This document shows positions 30,274-39,916 of a stretch of 64,000 bases of DNA, one piece after another. The DNA comes from Rhizobiaceae bacterium (GTDB lineage Bacteria; Pseudomonadota; Alphaproteobacteria; Rhizobiales; Rhizobiaceae). Numbering within the stretch: the first letter of the stretch is position 1; each line of letters starts with the position of its first letter. The stretch lies in NCBI GenBank assembly GCA_029212415.1, contig JARGOF010000020.1:1-64000 (forward strand), in the 5' to 3' direction. The translations under genes and the position numbers were made by a program. The notes under the pieces were generated by a model. That model worked only from the letters and a program-made list of their open reading frames with translations. It was not told the origin of the DNA and made no database searches.

Positions 30274-31109
30274 CGACGAATTTTGCGAAATCCTCCAGAT
30301 CCGGGCACGGCAAATGGCTGGGCGGTATCGAACGTTTGTCCTGGCTGTTGGGTATCCTGGCAATCCTCGGGTTTCTCTACCTGCCGATTGCCGTGCTGGT
30401 TGCCTATAGTTTCAACGATTCGCGATCGCTGACCTGGCCGATGTCCGGGCTGACGCTGGACTGGTATCAAAAGCTCTCCCAGAACGATCAACTGATCCAG
30501 GCCTTCTATAACAGCGTTTATGTCGCGGTGAGCGCCACGAGCCTGACGCTGATTATCGGAATTCCCGCGGCAATTGCCCTCGACCGGTTCGACTTTCCGG
30601 GCAAGGGGCTGTTTCGCAAGTTGATTTTGTTGCCGATCGCCCTGCCTGGAATTATCACCGGTATTTCGATGCTGATCCTGTTTCGATCCCTGGGGTTCAA
30701 CCTCAGTCTGCAAGCAGTGATCGTTGGCCATGCGACGGCCCTGCTTTCTGTAGTGGTGACGCTGGTCTATGCGCGCCTGCAACGTTTACCGGCCAGTCTG
30801 GCTGAGGCTTCAGCCGATCTGGGGGCTTCAGGGCTGCAGACGTTCTTTCTGGTCACGCTGCCCAATATAAGAACCGCCGTGATCGGGGCTGGAATGCTGG
30901 CTTTCACGCTGTCTTTCGACGAGATCCCCGTCACTTTCTTTCTGACGGGCAGAGACAACACTTTACCGATGTATATCTGGTCGACACTGCGCCGCGGCCT
31001 GACACCGGAAATCAACGCCATCGGCACATTGATCGTGGCGATGTCAATTGTGCTGATCTTCGCATCCGTGCTGCTCTTGCGCGACAAAACCAAATCCAAA
31101 AACGTCTAA
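30270..31109 (+). CDS. ABC transporter permease, PotC type
   Basis: 279-aa permease with six predicted helices and the EAA motif EASADLGASGLQTFFLVTLP, about residues 178-197. The LSFDEIPVTFFLTG segment is typical of the PotC/PotI half. It completes a binding protein-ATPase-two permease importer. The aldehyde dehydrogenase gene follows after 15 bases with a strong GGAGGG site. Confidence 0.93.
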   Translation: MTTNFAKSSRSGHGKWLGGIERLSWLLGILAILGFLYLPIAVLVAYSFNDSRSLTWPMSGLTLDWYQKLSQNDQLIQAFYNSVYVAVSATSLTLIIGIPAAIALDRFDFPGKGLFRKLILLPIALPGIITGISMLILFRSLGFNLSLQAVIVGHATALLSVVVTLVYARLQRLPASLAEASADLGASGLQTFFLVTLPNIRTAVIGAGMLAFTLSFDEIPVTFFLTGRDNTLPMYIWSTLRRGLTPEINAIGTLIVAMSIVLIFASVLLLRDKTKSKNV

Positions 31110-31124
31110 CACTGGAGGGTAACC

Positions 31125-32615
31125 ATGAACGCTCATGCCAAAATAAATCCCAATCTGACCAAAGGCGCCTTGATTGGCGGCGAATGGGTCGGTGGCTCTG
31201 CAGGGACATTTGAAGTGCGCAATCCGCATGACGGGTCCCTGTTGCACAATGTTGGCAAGTGCAATGCGGCCGATGTGGAAAAAGCGGTTGCCAGTGCGCG
31301 CGCGGCACAGCCGGAATGGGCTGCGCTGTCGGTGATCGAACGGGCGCAGATCATGCGGCGGATTCATCAGTTATTTCTTGAGAATGCCGAGCAGATCGCG
31401 CAGGTGCTGTGCGCCGAGATCGGAAAACCCATCACCGATTCACGCGAAGAGGTGTTTGAATATTCGGCACCCTCATGGGGCAAGGCGGCTGAAGAGATCC
31501 TGCGTCATCGCGGGCTCTCATTCCCTTCAACCCAGGAGCGCACAACCAATAAGCGCCTGGTGATGAACTACCGTCCGCTGGGTACGGTGGCGGTGATCAC
31601 GCCCTACAACTTCCCGACAGATATCGCATCGATTGCATTGGCGCATATCGTGGCGGCGGGCAATACCATCGTGTGGAAGCCATCGGAATATGCAGCCGGG
31701 TGCTGCGCTATGGTGGCTGACCTGTTCAAGCAGGCAGGTCTGCCGGACGGGGTGATCAATCTGGTGCAGGGCGTTGGTGACGTTGGTGCGGCATTGGTCG
31801 AGGCCAAGGGCGTTGACGGCGTATTCTTTACGGGATCCACAAAAACCGGACGCGGCATTGCCGAAAAATGTGCCTTGCGTCCACATCTGCTGGAGCTGGG
31901 TGGTGATGGTCCGTTCATCATTCTGGCCGATGCCGATATCGACAAGGCTGTTGATGGCGCGATGAACGGCTGTTTCTATTACACCGGTCAGGTTTGCACC
32001 TCGGCCGAGCGCTTGCTGGTGCATGAGGATGTCTATGACGAATTTCTTGTAAAATTCCGCAAAAAGGCAGCAGCACTTCGTATCGGCAACCCTGCGTCCG
32101 AAGATACGGAAATGGGGCCCTTGTGCAACGCAGCCACCTTGGCGCGGGTAAAGGAGCATGTGCGGGATGCTGCAGCAAAGGGGGCCAAAATTGAACAATT
32201 CGGCAAGGAAGAGGGGCTTTATTTTCCTGCAACCATATTGACTGACGTGACCACCGATATGTTGATTGCACAGCAGGAAACCTTTGGACCGGTGGCGCCG
32301 ATCATCAAGATCAAGAATGCCGAACAGGCAATCGAGATTGCCCATCAGTCCGGTCTTGGCCTGATAGCCTCGCTGTGGACACAGGATCTGGCAACCGCGT
32401 GGCGTGTTGGTGAGGCCCTGCCGCATGGCACGGTCAACGTTAACGAAACCTCCAACTATTGGGACCAATTGGCACCTTTCGGTGGTACAGGTCAGTCCGG
32501 TGTTGGTCGCGAATTGTCACAATGGTTCCTCGAGACCTTTACCGAGCGCAAATTGCTGGTCTTCGATCTGGGAGGCGAAAAGAGCTACAATCGCCGGGCA
32601 GAAGGCGGCTGGTAA
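31125..32615 (+). CDS. NAD(P)-dependent aldehyde dehydrogenase
   Basis: 496-aa member of the aldehyde dehydrogenase superfamily, oxidising an aldehyde to the acid. The catalytic cysteine is C291 (GQVCTSAERLLV), the general-base glutamate is E257 (LELGG), and the cofactor region has FTGSTKTGRGIAEK. The family's LELGGK is changed to LELGGDGP, as in some phosphonoacetaldehyde- or glyceraldehyde-type branches, so the substrate is open. As the last gene of the importer operon it probably oxidises an aldehyde derived from the imported amine or similar compound (inference). Confidence 0.9.
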   Translation: MNAHAKINPNLTKGALIGGEWVGGSAGTFEVRNPHDGSLLHNVGKCNAADVEKAVASARAAQPEWAALSVIERAQIMRRIHQLFLENAEQIAQVLCAEIGKPITDSREEVFEYSAPSWGKAAEEILRHRGLSFPSTQERTTNKRLVMNYRPLGTVAVITPYNFPTDIASIALAHIVAAGNTIVWKPSEYAAGCCAMVADLFKQAGLPDGVINLVQGVGDVGAALVEAKGVDGVFFTGSTKTGRGIAEKCALRPHLLELGGDGPFIILADADIDKAVDGAMNGCFYYTGQVCTSAERLLVHEDVYDEFLVKFRKKAAALRIGNPASEDTEMGPLCNAATLARVKEHVRDAAAKGAKIEQFGKEEGLYFPATILTDVTTDMLIAQQETFGPVAPIIKIKNAEQAIEIAHQSGLGLIASLWTQDLATAWRVGEALPHGTVNVNETSNYWDQLAPFGGTGQSGVGRELSQWFLETFTERKLLVFDLGGEKSYNRRAEGGW

Positions 32616-32806
32616 CCCGGTTGCGCCCGCTGTAACGGCGGGCGCAATATATCTGCTGGTCGTTGTTTCGGCGTACGAGCGCCGATACGACGAGCGTCAA
32701 TTGATGCTGAACATTTCCACGGGCAATCCTCCACCCGGCAAATGTGCAAACTTCCTGCCATGACAAACCAAAAAATTGTGGTTAACAATGGGTTTACGGG
32801 AACAAA

Positions 32807-34234
32807 ATGGAGAAAAAAATGAAACATTCAAATTCGGCGCTGGGCACACCTGAGCAGCTCAGGGACCCCAATTACACGCCGCCCTTGATGTCGGCGATAC
32901 CCTTGGGCATTCAGCATGTCCTGGCCATGTTTGTCAGTAATATCACCCCCGCCATCATCATAGCAGGGGCTGCCGGTTTCGGCTTCGGGTCAAATTCTCC
33001 GGATTTTCCCAATCTGATCTATATGATTCAGATGGCGATCCTGTTTGCCGGTGTTGCCACGCTGTTTCAAACCATTGGTTTCGGTCCCGTCGGCGCAAAA
33101 CTGCCGATCGTACAGGGAACAAGTTTTGCTTTCATTCCGATCATGATCCCGCTTGTCGCGGGAAAAGGGGTTGATGCCATGGCCGCCCTGATGGGTGGTG
33201 TGATGATCGGTGGCCTGTTCCACGCCTTTCTCGCCCTGTTTATCGGCAAGATCCGCTTTGCGCTGCCACCGCTGGTGACTGGTCTGGTGGTGACGATGAT
33301 CGGTCTGGCGCTGGTCAAGGTTGGCATCCAGTACGCCGCCGGTGGCGTTCCTGCCATTGGCACGCCGGCATACGGCAGTCTGCAAAGCTGGTTTGTGGCC
33401 CTTGTGGTGGTCTTCGTGACGCTCGGGTTCAAGTTTTTCACCCGTGGCATGTGGTCGGTCGCAGCGGTGCTTCTGGGTTTGCTTGTCGGCTATGTTGTCG
33501 CCTATTTCATGGGCATGGTCAGCTTTGGCAATATTGGTCGCGCAGCATCCTTTGCCTTGCCAAATCCGTTCCATTTCGGCTTTGAATTCAATCTTGCCGC
33601 TGTCATTGGTTTTTGTCTGATGGCGTTTATTTCGGCGATTGAAACCGTTGGTGATGTCTCAGGTATCACCAAGGGTGGGGCAGGGCGCGAAGCCACGACA
33701 GAGGAAATCACCGGGGCAACCTGGGCCGATGGCCTTGGTACGGCTGTTGCCGGGGTCTTTGGATCATTGCCAAATACCTCCTTTTCCCAGAATGTCGGAC
33801 TGATTGCCATGACGGGTGTCATGAGCCGCATGGTTGTCACCATTGGCGCAATTTTCCTGATTATCTGTGGTCTGGTGCCGAAAGTCGGCGCGATCATTTC
33901 AACGATACCGATCCAGGTGCTGGGCGGCGGCGTGATTGTCATGTTCGGCATGGTCGTTGCCGCGGGCATCTCGATGCTGTCGGATGTCGACTGGAACCGT
34001 CGCAACATGGTCATATTCGCGATCTCCATTTCCATCGGACTGGGGCTTCAACTGGAGCCGGGCGCGCTCCAGCATCTGCCTTCAACAGCAAAAGTCCTGC
34101 TGACTTCAGGCCTGCTGCCCGCCGCATTCATTGCCATCATCTTGAACCTGGTGCTGCCGCATGAACTGGCCGATGAGCAGACGGATGAACTGTCAGGCGG
34201 TCTGGCCGGACACACGCGTGATGACCACGCCTGA
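32807..34234 (+). CDS. NCS2-family purine (xanthine/uracil type) permease
   Basis: 475-aa nucleobase-cation symporter with about 14 helices. Family motifs are PIVQGTSFAFIP in helix 3, the AIETVGDVSGITKGG helix-8 motif with its key glutamate, and the helix-10 motif PNTSFSQNVGLIAMTG (N-x-S-x-N-x-G), which points to the xanthine/urate rather than uracil branch. Two starts compete: ATG 32807, and ATG 32819 with GGAG six bases upstream. It lies 190 bases after the dehydrogenase and may have its own promoter. A perfect hairpin follows. Confidence 0.9.
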   Translation: MEKKMKHSNSALGTPEQLRDPNYTPPLMSAIPLGIQHVLAMFVSNITPAIIIAGAAGFGFGSNSPDFPNLIYMIQMAILFAGVATLFQTIGFGPVGAKLPIVQGTSFAFIPIMIPLVAGKGVDAMAALMGGVMIGGLFHAFLALFIGKIRFALPPLVTGLVVTMIGLALVKVGIQYAAGGVPAIGTPAYGSLQSWFVALVVVFVTLGFKFFTRGMWSVAAVLLGLLVGYVVAYFMGMVSFGNIGRAASFALPNPFHFGFEFNLAAVIGFCLMAFISAIETVGDVSGITKGGAGREATTEEITGATWADGLGTAVAGVFGSLPNTSFSQNVGLIAMTGVMSRMVVTIGAIFLIICGLVPKVGAIISTIPIQVLGGGVIVMFGMVVAAGISMLSDVDWNRRNMVIFAISISIGLGLQLEPGALQHLPSTAKVLLTSGLLPAAFIAIILNLVLPHELADEQTDELSGGLAGHTRDDHA

Positions 34235-34254
34235 GCCAATTCGGTTCACAATCG

Positions 34255-34288
34255 ACCAAAGGCCCGGGCGCAATCCCGGGCCTTTGGT
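34255..34288 (+). terminator. Hairpin terminator after the NCS2 permease
   Basis: Perfect 14-bp stem ACCAAAGGCCCGGG/CCCGGGCCTTTGGT with loop CGCAAT, 20 bases after the permease stop. It is very stable but the T-tail is weak (TCTATG). Because the stem is symmetrical it may stop transcription from both sides. Confidence 0.75.
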
Positions 34289-34425
34289 CTATGCAGCTGG
34301 CACAAAGGTTCAGGCCGTGCTTCGGCTGCCGGGCTTAAGCCTTCCTTAAGCACGCTACGCTTCCCACTTGACATAAGAACGGATATAGAACAAAAAGGAT
34401 ACATAACAAGAATTTGGAGAGACAC

Positions 34426-34512
34426 ATGTTTGATTTCGCTAAAGATTGTGCTGCATTCGCCTCAATGATCCTGTTCGTAACAAGCGTGACTGTTGTGCTC
34501 ATGGCGCTCTGA
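34426..34512 (+). CDS. 28-aa membrane micro-protein
   Basis: A very short frame, ATG 34426 to TGA 34510-34512, starts MFDFAKDCAAFASMILFV and ends VTVVLMAL. One hydrophobic helix covers most of it after a short charged start. A good GGAGAG ribosome site lies about 7 bases before the ATG, and TTGACA occurs at 34368-34373, though without a well-spaced -10. Its position between a strong terminator and a convergent gene suggests it has its own transcript. Function unknown. Confidence 0.5.
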   Translation: MFDFAKDCAAFASMILFVTSVTVVLMAL

Positions 34513-34561
34513 ATTTCACACTCTTCAGGTGTGATGAAACGACAATAGGGTTACGCCCCAT

Positions 34562-35713
34562 TCACGATCTGTCGTGTTTGACCATGTGGTCGAGGCCGAA
34601 GATGACCAGGCCCGCCACCAGACCCCAAAACGCCGAACCAATTCCAAAAGCCGACATACCCGATGCCGTGACGGCAAATGTCCCGACGGCTGTGAACCGG
34701 TCCGTGTCCAGCGTCATGCTGGCGCTGAGGGATGCGGCCAGTGGACCGATCAGGGCAATGCCGGCGATCGTGGTGATCAATGCTGCCGGGAAGCTGGCAA
34801 ACAGAACAACCAGCGATGCGCCGAAGAGCGCGAGGACGACGTAGCCTGCCGCGTAGACAGGACCGCATAACCAGCGTTTGGTTCTATCGGGATGGGCGTC
34901 TGGCCCGGCGCAGATGGAGGCTGTAATGGCTGCCAGATTGGTGGCATGAGCGCCAGCCCCGGCCGTCAGAAGCGAGGCAAGCCCCGTCACTGTCAGGACC
35001 GGGCGCGATGGGATGGAATATCCGGCAGCCTTCAAGACCGCTAAGCCGGGCAGATTCTGCGACGCCATGGTGACGATATATAGTGGCAGGGCCATGCCGA
35101 TCATTGCCTGCATTGTGAATTGCGGACTGATCCAGACAAATTGCGAAATATGCAAGGGACCCAACGGGCTGGTCATTCCAAGTGCGAAAGCCAGCCCTAT
35201 GCCGGCAAAAAGCACGGCCAGGACCGCCCAGATGGGCGAGAACAGCCTTACAATCACATAGAGGACCAGCAAGGGGACCACCAATGATGGGACCGTCGTG
35301 ATGTGATCGAAAATTGCCAGCACGAAACGGAACAGGATTCCGGCCAGCATTGCGGAGGCAACGCAGGGCGGTATGCGCTCGATCAGTGCATTGAGTGGTT
35401 TCACCGCTGCCGTCAGCAACGTCAGGATTGCTGCAATGAAAAAGGCGCCGACGGCTGTTTCCATTGTTTCCCCTGACGAGGAGGCAATCAGGGCCGCTCC
35501 AGGCGTGGACCAGGCGGCCACAACGGGAATGCGATAGCGAATGCTCAGGATGACTGTTGTTGCTGCTGTCGCCAGGCAAAGTGCGGCGATCCATGATGAT
35601 GTTTGCGCCGGGTTTGCACCCACTGCAGCTGCCGCAGCAAGGATGATGGCAACTGAACTGCCGAAGCCGACGAGAACGGCAACCAGGGCGGAAATGACAA
35701 CGGAAGCACGCAT
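34562..35713 (-). CDS. benE: BenE-family benzoate/proton symporter
   Basis: 383-aa inner-membrane transporter of the benzoate:H+ symporter family, with about 11-12 hydrophobic helices. Family-like segments are AAWSTPGAALIASSSG near residue 66 and GAGAHATNLAAITASICAGPDAHPD in the second half. Benzoate is the type substrate, but no benzoate-degradation genes are nearby, so the true substrate is open. ATG 35713 was chosen over TTG 35725. It is transcribed towards the NCS2 permease and the micro-protein. Confidence 0.85.
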   Translation of the reverse strand: MRASVVISALVAVLVGFGSSVAIILAAAAAVGANPAQTSSWIAALCLATAATTVILSIRYRIPVVAAWSTPGAALIASSSGETMETAVGAFFIAAILTLLTAAVKPLNALIERIPPCVASAMLAGILFRFVLAIFDHITTVPSLVVPLLVLYVIVRLFSPIWAVLAVLFAGIGLAFALGMTSPLGPLHISQFVWISPQFTMQAMIGMALPLYIVTMASQNLPGLAVLKAAGYSIPSRPVLTVTGLASLLTAGAGAHATNLAAITASICAGPDAHPDRTKRWLCGPVYAAGYVVLALFGASLVVLFASFPAALITTIAGIALIGPLAASLSASMTLDTDRFTAVGTFAVTASGMSAFGIGSAFWGLVAGLVIFGLDHMVKHDRS

Positions 35714-35783
35714 AGCGAAGACCAATCCGTCCTGAGCTTGGTGAAGGTGATCATCCCGTAGGAACGGAATGCTTCATTGCTTA

Positions 35784-36063
35784 GAGCATATCTTGTTTTC
35801 ATTGAACCACTCTGTTCGTGATCCAGTGAGTCGATCCGCCAGAAAGGCGGTAAAGAGCGATGCTCTCGCATCGGTCGAGACGCCAGACAAAACGGGTGAC
35901 GCAGCGGGCGGCCACTGGTCGCGAACCCTTCGGGCCAGCTGTTTTTTCGCCACTATCTACGTCGTTCCGCTTGCCCGTACCTTCAGGTACGCGCTTCGCG
36001 AACCAACTTGATCCTGACAAAAAAACAACTGGCAGAGTGAATCAATGAAAGCAAGACATGCTC
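35784..36063. mobile_element. 280-bp MITE-like inverted-repeat element
   Basis: The ends are 31-bp inverted repeats (35784-35814 and 36033-36063) matching at 27 of 31 positions, and the match extends a few bases outward. Inside is a second inverted pair, GCCAGCTGTTTTTT (35934) with AAAAAACAACTGGC (36020-36033). There are also three small hairpins: CCGCC-AGAAA-GGCGG (35836-35850), CGATGC-TCTC-GCATCG (35858-35873) and CGTACC-TTCA-GGTACG (35976-35991). No transposase frame and no clear target duplication. It resembles RIME/MITE elements of Rhizobiales. 36064-36358 shows nothing further. Confidence 0.7.
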
Positions 36064-36358
36064 AAGCATGAAACTTGCATTTTTCGACCAGCGGTAAACG
36101 CGAGGTCCACAGGATTGCGATGGACTTTGGTCATGCGAGCGACGACAATCATTCCGATTCCTTGTGGACAATTCGGGGCAGGTGGCGACAAGACACGTTT
36201 TGGTGCCGCCGATGTGCCATGCATGCCCAAACATGGAATGATCGAAGGTCGCGGACCTGTTGTTGATGGGCTTGCGACAAAGAAAATAAAACAGTGCGTC
36301 AGGATGCGACCGTTCATGCGGTTTTGCGCAGCGCCTGAGACAGACCAGCGGGTGAAAC

Positions 36359-39300
36359 ATGTCCGATAAAGCAGCAGATGTGACCGATTCGACGCCTGCG
36401 GGGCCAGGATTTGTAAACCTGAGAGTCCATTCCGCCTATTCCCTGCTGGAAAGCGCATTGCCGTTGAAGACGGTGATTTCCATGGCTGTTGCCGACCGGC
36501 AACCGGCCATTGGCATAGCAGACAGCAACAATCTGTTCGGCGCTCTGGAATTTTCCATCAAGGCGGCGGAAGAAGGGCTGCAGCCCATTTTGGGATGCCA
36601 GCTGGATATCGAGATGGAAGATGGTGTGGCGCCCGAGCAGCGCAATCATCGCGAAAAGATCGCCGAGCGACCAGCGATCGTGTTGATTGCCACCAATGAG
36701 CAAGGCTATGCGCGTTTGGTCAGTCTTGTCAGCCAATCCTATCTGGATGGGACGGGCAATGACACGGCCCATATAAAATTATCATGGCTTGAAGAGGGTG
36801 CCGAGGGGCTCATTTGCCTGACGGGTGGCACTGGCGGACCGGTGGATCAGGCGCTTGCGTCGGATCACCAGCAGATGGCGGAAGAACGCCTTGCCCGACT
36901 GGGCGCCCTATTCCCCGGGCGACTCTATGTGGAGGTGCAGCGTCAGGTGGGATTTGATCAGGCGCATGAAAACATGCTGCTCAAGCTGGCCTATAAACAG
37001 AAGCTTCCCATTGTCGCCACCAATGAAGCGTTTTTTCCGGCCCCGGACGATTATGATGCGCATGATGCGCTGATGGCGGTTGCCCACAACGCGATGGTCT
37101 CGGACGATAGTCGTTTTCGCCTGACGCCGGATCATTATCTCAAGACCCGGGCGGAAATGTGCGAGATCTTCAAGGACCTTCCAGAAGCCCTTCAAAATAC
37201 TATAGAAATCGCCCAACGCTGTTCCTTTCTTCTGCTGACGACCGCGCCCATTCTGCCGCGTTTTACCGGCGCCTCCGATGACCCGGAAGAGGCCGATCGC
37301 GCCGAATCTGCTGAATTGCGCCGACAGGCACATGAAGGTCTGGTCATGCGGCTTGAAACGCTCGGACGTGCTCCCGGATTTGAGGAGAGCGACTATCTGG
37401 AACGGCTCAATGTAGAACTCGACATTATCGAGAATATGCGCTTTCCAGGCTACTTCCTGATCGTTGCCGACTTTATCAAATGGGCAAAAGTAAATGACAT
37501 TCCGGTTGGTCCGGGGCGTGGATCGGGTGCGGGATCACTGGTCGCCTATGCGCTGACCGTTACGGATGTCGATCCCCTGCGCTTCTCGCTGCTGTTCGAA
37601 CGCTTTCTCAATCCGGAACGTGTGTCGATGCCTGACTTTGATATCGACTTTTGTCAGGACCGCCGCGACGAGGTCATTCGCTATGTGCAGGAGAAATATG
37701 GCCGCGAACAGGTTGCGCAGATCATCACCTTCGGGTCACTGCAGGCGCGCGCGGCATTGCGCGATGTCGGGCGTGTGCTGGAAATGCCCTATGGGCAGGT
37801 AGACCGGATATGCAAACTCATACCGAACAACCCGGCCGCTCCGACGCCTTTGCACAAGGCGATTGAGGAAGAACCAAAGCTGCGCGAGGAAGCAGAGAAG
37901 GAACCTGTCGTCAAACGGCTTCTGGACATTGCCCAGAAGCTGGAGGGCCTCTACCGGCATGCGTCCACCCATGCGGCCGGCATCGTGATTGGTGACCGCC
38001 CCCTGTCGCAACTGGTCCCGATGTATCGCGATCCCCGTTCCGATATGCCGGTCACCCAGTTCAACATGAAATGGGTTGAGCAGGCGGGGCTGGTCAAATT
38101 CGACTTTCTCGGGCTGAAAACACTGACCGTGCTGAAGACCACGGTGGATTTCCTGCGTGAACGGGAAATCGAGATCGACCTTGCCGCCCTGCCATTTGAC
38201 GATCTGGAGACCTACCAGATGCTCTCACGCGGTGAGACGGTCGGGGTGTTCCAGGTGGAAAGTGCCGGTATGCGCAAGGCACTGATCGGCATGCGGCCCG
38301 ACAGGATTGAGGATATTATTGCGCTTGTCGCCCTGTACCGTCCGGGACCAATGGAAAACATCCCGGTCTACAATGCGCGCAAACATGGTGAGGAGGAATT
38401 GGCCTCCGTCCATCCGAAGATCGACTATCTGCTGGAAGAAACGCAGGGCGTGATCGTCTATCAGGAACAGGTGATGCAGATCGCCCAGGTCCTGTCCGGC
38501 TACTCCCTGGGCGAAGCGGATTTGCTGCGCCGCGCGATGGGTAAAAAGATCCAGGCGGAAATGGACAAGCAGCGCAGCCGTTTTGTGCGCGGTGCGATGG
38601 ACAATGGTGTTTCCAAGCCGCAGGCCGACCTGATCTTTGACCTGCTTGCAAAATTTGCCAATTACGGATTCAACAAATCGCATGCGGCGGCCTATGGGAT
38701 TGTCTCCTACCAGACCGCTTATCTGAAAGCCCATTATCCGGTCGAGTTTCTGGCGGCCTCGATGACGCTGGACATGTCCAATACCGACAAGATCAATGAT
38801 TTCCGCCAGGATGCCAAACGGTTGGGCATTGAAGTGGTTCAGCCGTCGGTGCAGACATCCTTCAGAATATTCAAGACGGGTGAAAAAAAGATCTATTATT
38901 CCCTTGCCGCCATCAAGGGTGTCGGTGAAGCTGCCGTAGACCATATTGTCGAAATTCGCGGTGATCAGCCCTTTGAATCCATCGAGGACTTCTTCCAGCG
39001 CGTTGATCCCAAGCTCGTCAACCGGCGGATGCTGGAGCATCTTATCTGTGCTGGTGCATTTGACTGTTTTGGCCGGGACAGGGCCGAACTGGTGGGCTGC
39101 ATAGACCGGCTTCTCGGTTTTTCTCAGCGTGCCATGGCAAACCGGGTCAGCGGCCAGTCCGACATGTTCGGCGCTGGCGCAGTAACCGGTCCGGAAGTGA
39201 TTCAATTTCCCGTCGTAACGCCTTGGATTCCTGCGGAAAAACTTCATCGCGAATATCAGGCTTTAGGCTTTTACCTCTCCGCCCATCCATTGGATACCTA

Positions 39301-39850
39301 TAAGGAACTGCTGGACAAGATGCGGGTTCAGACCTTCGCGCATTTTTCCAATTCCGTTAAACAGGGATCAACCGCCGGGCGTCTCGCAGGCACGGTGACC
39401 TCCAAACAGGAAAGGCGCACCCGCACCGGCAACAAGATGGGTATCATCGTCTTTTCGGATTCTTCCGGCCAGTTCGAGGCCGTGTTGTTTTCAGAAGGTC
39501 TGGCGCTGTACCGCGACATGCTTGAGGCCGGCAAATCCCTGGTCATCACGGTGGATGCAGAGGAGCGGCCGGAGGGGATCAGCCTGCGAATCCAGACGGT
39601 GCAATCGCTGGAAGAAAAGGCCGTACAGACCCAGAAGGCCTTGCGTATTTTTGTCCGCGACAGCACGCCCCTGCCACAGGTCGCAAGTCATCTGAACACC
39701 AAGGGTGACGGCCAGGTCTCTCTCGTCGTGATCAAGGAGGATGGTCGCCGGGAAATCGAAGTGGAATTGCCCCAGCGCTACCGCATATCGCCGCAGATTG
39801 CTTCCGCCCTGAAAACGGCAAGAGGCGTTGTTGACGTCGAACTTGTATAG
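36359..39850 (+). CDS. dnaE: DNA polymerase III subunit alpha
   Basis: Catalytic subunit of the replicative polymerase. The 1163-aa protein has an N-terminal PHP domain (FVNLRVHSAYSLLESALP; about 15-280). The polymerase palm has GRGSGAGSLVAYAL and the catalytic PDFDIDFCQDRRDE; the finger and beta-binding regions have KFANYGFNKSHAAAYG. An OB domain follows (about 990-1070). It is the housekeeping DnaE1 type, not DnaE2/ImuC. The ribosome site before ATG 36359 is weak (GGGTGAAAC). The structured repeat element lies about 300 bases upstream. Confidence 0.96.
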   Translation: MSDKAADVTDSTPAGPGFVNLRVHSAYSLLESALPLKTVISMAVADRQPAIGIADSNNLFGALEFSIKAAEEGLQPILGCQLDIEMEDGVAPEQRNHREKIAERPAIVLIATNEQGYARLVSLVSQSYLDGTGNDTAHIKLSWLEEGAEGLICLTGGTGGPVDQALASDHQQMAEERLARLGALFPGRLYVEVQRQVGFDQAHENMLLKLAYKQKLPIVATNEAFFPAPDDYDAHDALMAVAHNAMVSDDSRFRLTPDHYLKTRAEMCEIFKDLPEALQNTIEIAQRCSFLLLTTAPILPRFTGASDDPEEADRAESAELRRQAHEGLVMRLETLGRAPGFEESDYLERLNVELDIIENMRFPGYFLIVADFIKWAKVNDIPVGPGRGSGAGSLVAYALTVTDVDPLRFSLLFERFLNPERVSMPDFDIDFCQDRRDEVIRYVQEKYGREQVAQIITFGSLQARAALRDVGRVLEMPYGQVDRICKLIPNNPAAPTPLHKAIEEEPKLREEAEKEPVVKRLLDIAQKLEGLYRHASTHAAGIVIGDRPLSQLVPMYRDPRSDMPVTQFNMKWVEQAGLVKFDFLGLKTLTVLKTTVDFLREREIEIDLAALPFDDLETYQMLSRGETVGVFQVESAGMRKALIGMRPDRIEDIIALVALYRPGPMENIPVYNARKHGEEELASVHPKIDYLLEETQGVIVYQEQVMQIAQVLSGYSLGEADLLRRAMGKKIQAEMDKQRSRFVRGAMDNGVSKPQADLIFDLLAKFANYGFNKSHAAAYGIVSYQTAYLKAHYPVEFLAASMTLDMSNTDKINDFRQDAKRLGIEVVQPSVQTSFRIFKTGEKKIYYSLAAIKGVGEAAVDHIVEIRGDQPFESIEDFFQRVDPKLVNRRMLEHLICAGAFDCFGRDRAELVGCIDRLLGFSQRAMANRVSGQSDMFGAGAVTGPEVIQFPVVTPWIPAEKLHREYQALGFYLSAHPLDTYKELLDKMRVQTFAHFSNSVKQGSTAGRLAGTVTSKQERRTRTGNKMGIIVFSDSSGQFEAVLFSEGLALYRDMLEAGKSLVITVDAEERPEGISLRIQTVQSLEEKAVQTQKALRIFVRDSTPLPQVASHLNTKGDGQVSLVVIKEDGRREIEVELPQRYRISPQIASALKTARGVVDVELV

Positions 39851-39916
39851 AATGTAGTTTTTCGGTGCATTTTCAAAATGCTATCGATCCGAACCGATTT
39901 TCAGGGAGAAGACACA

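Noticed and set aside
34368-34396. TTGACA with TATAGA as promoter of the micro-protein
   Set aside because: Spacing is about 10 bases; the -35 match alone is not enough to call a promoter.
36058-36369. Plus-strand 103-codon frame just before dnaE
   Set aside because: It begins inside the repeat element and overlaps dnaE in another frame; no sign of coding.
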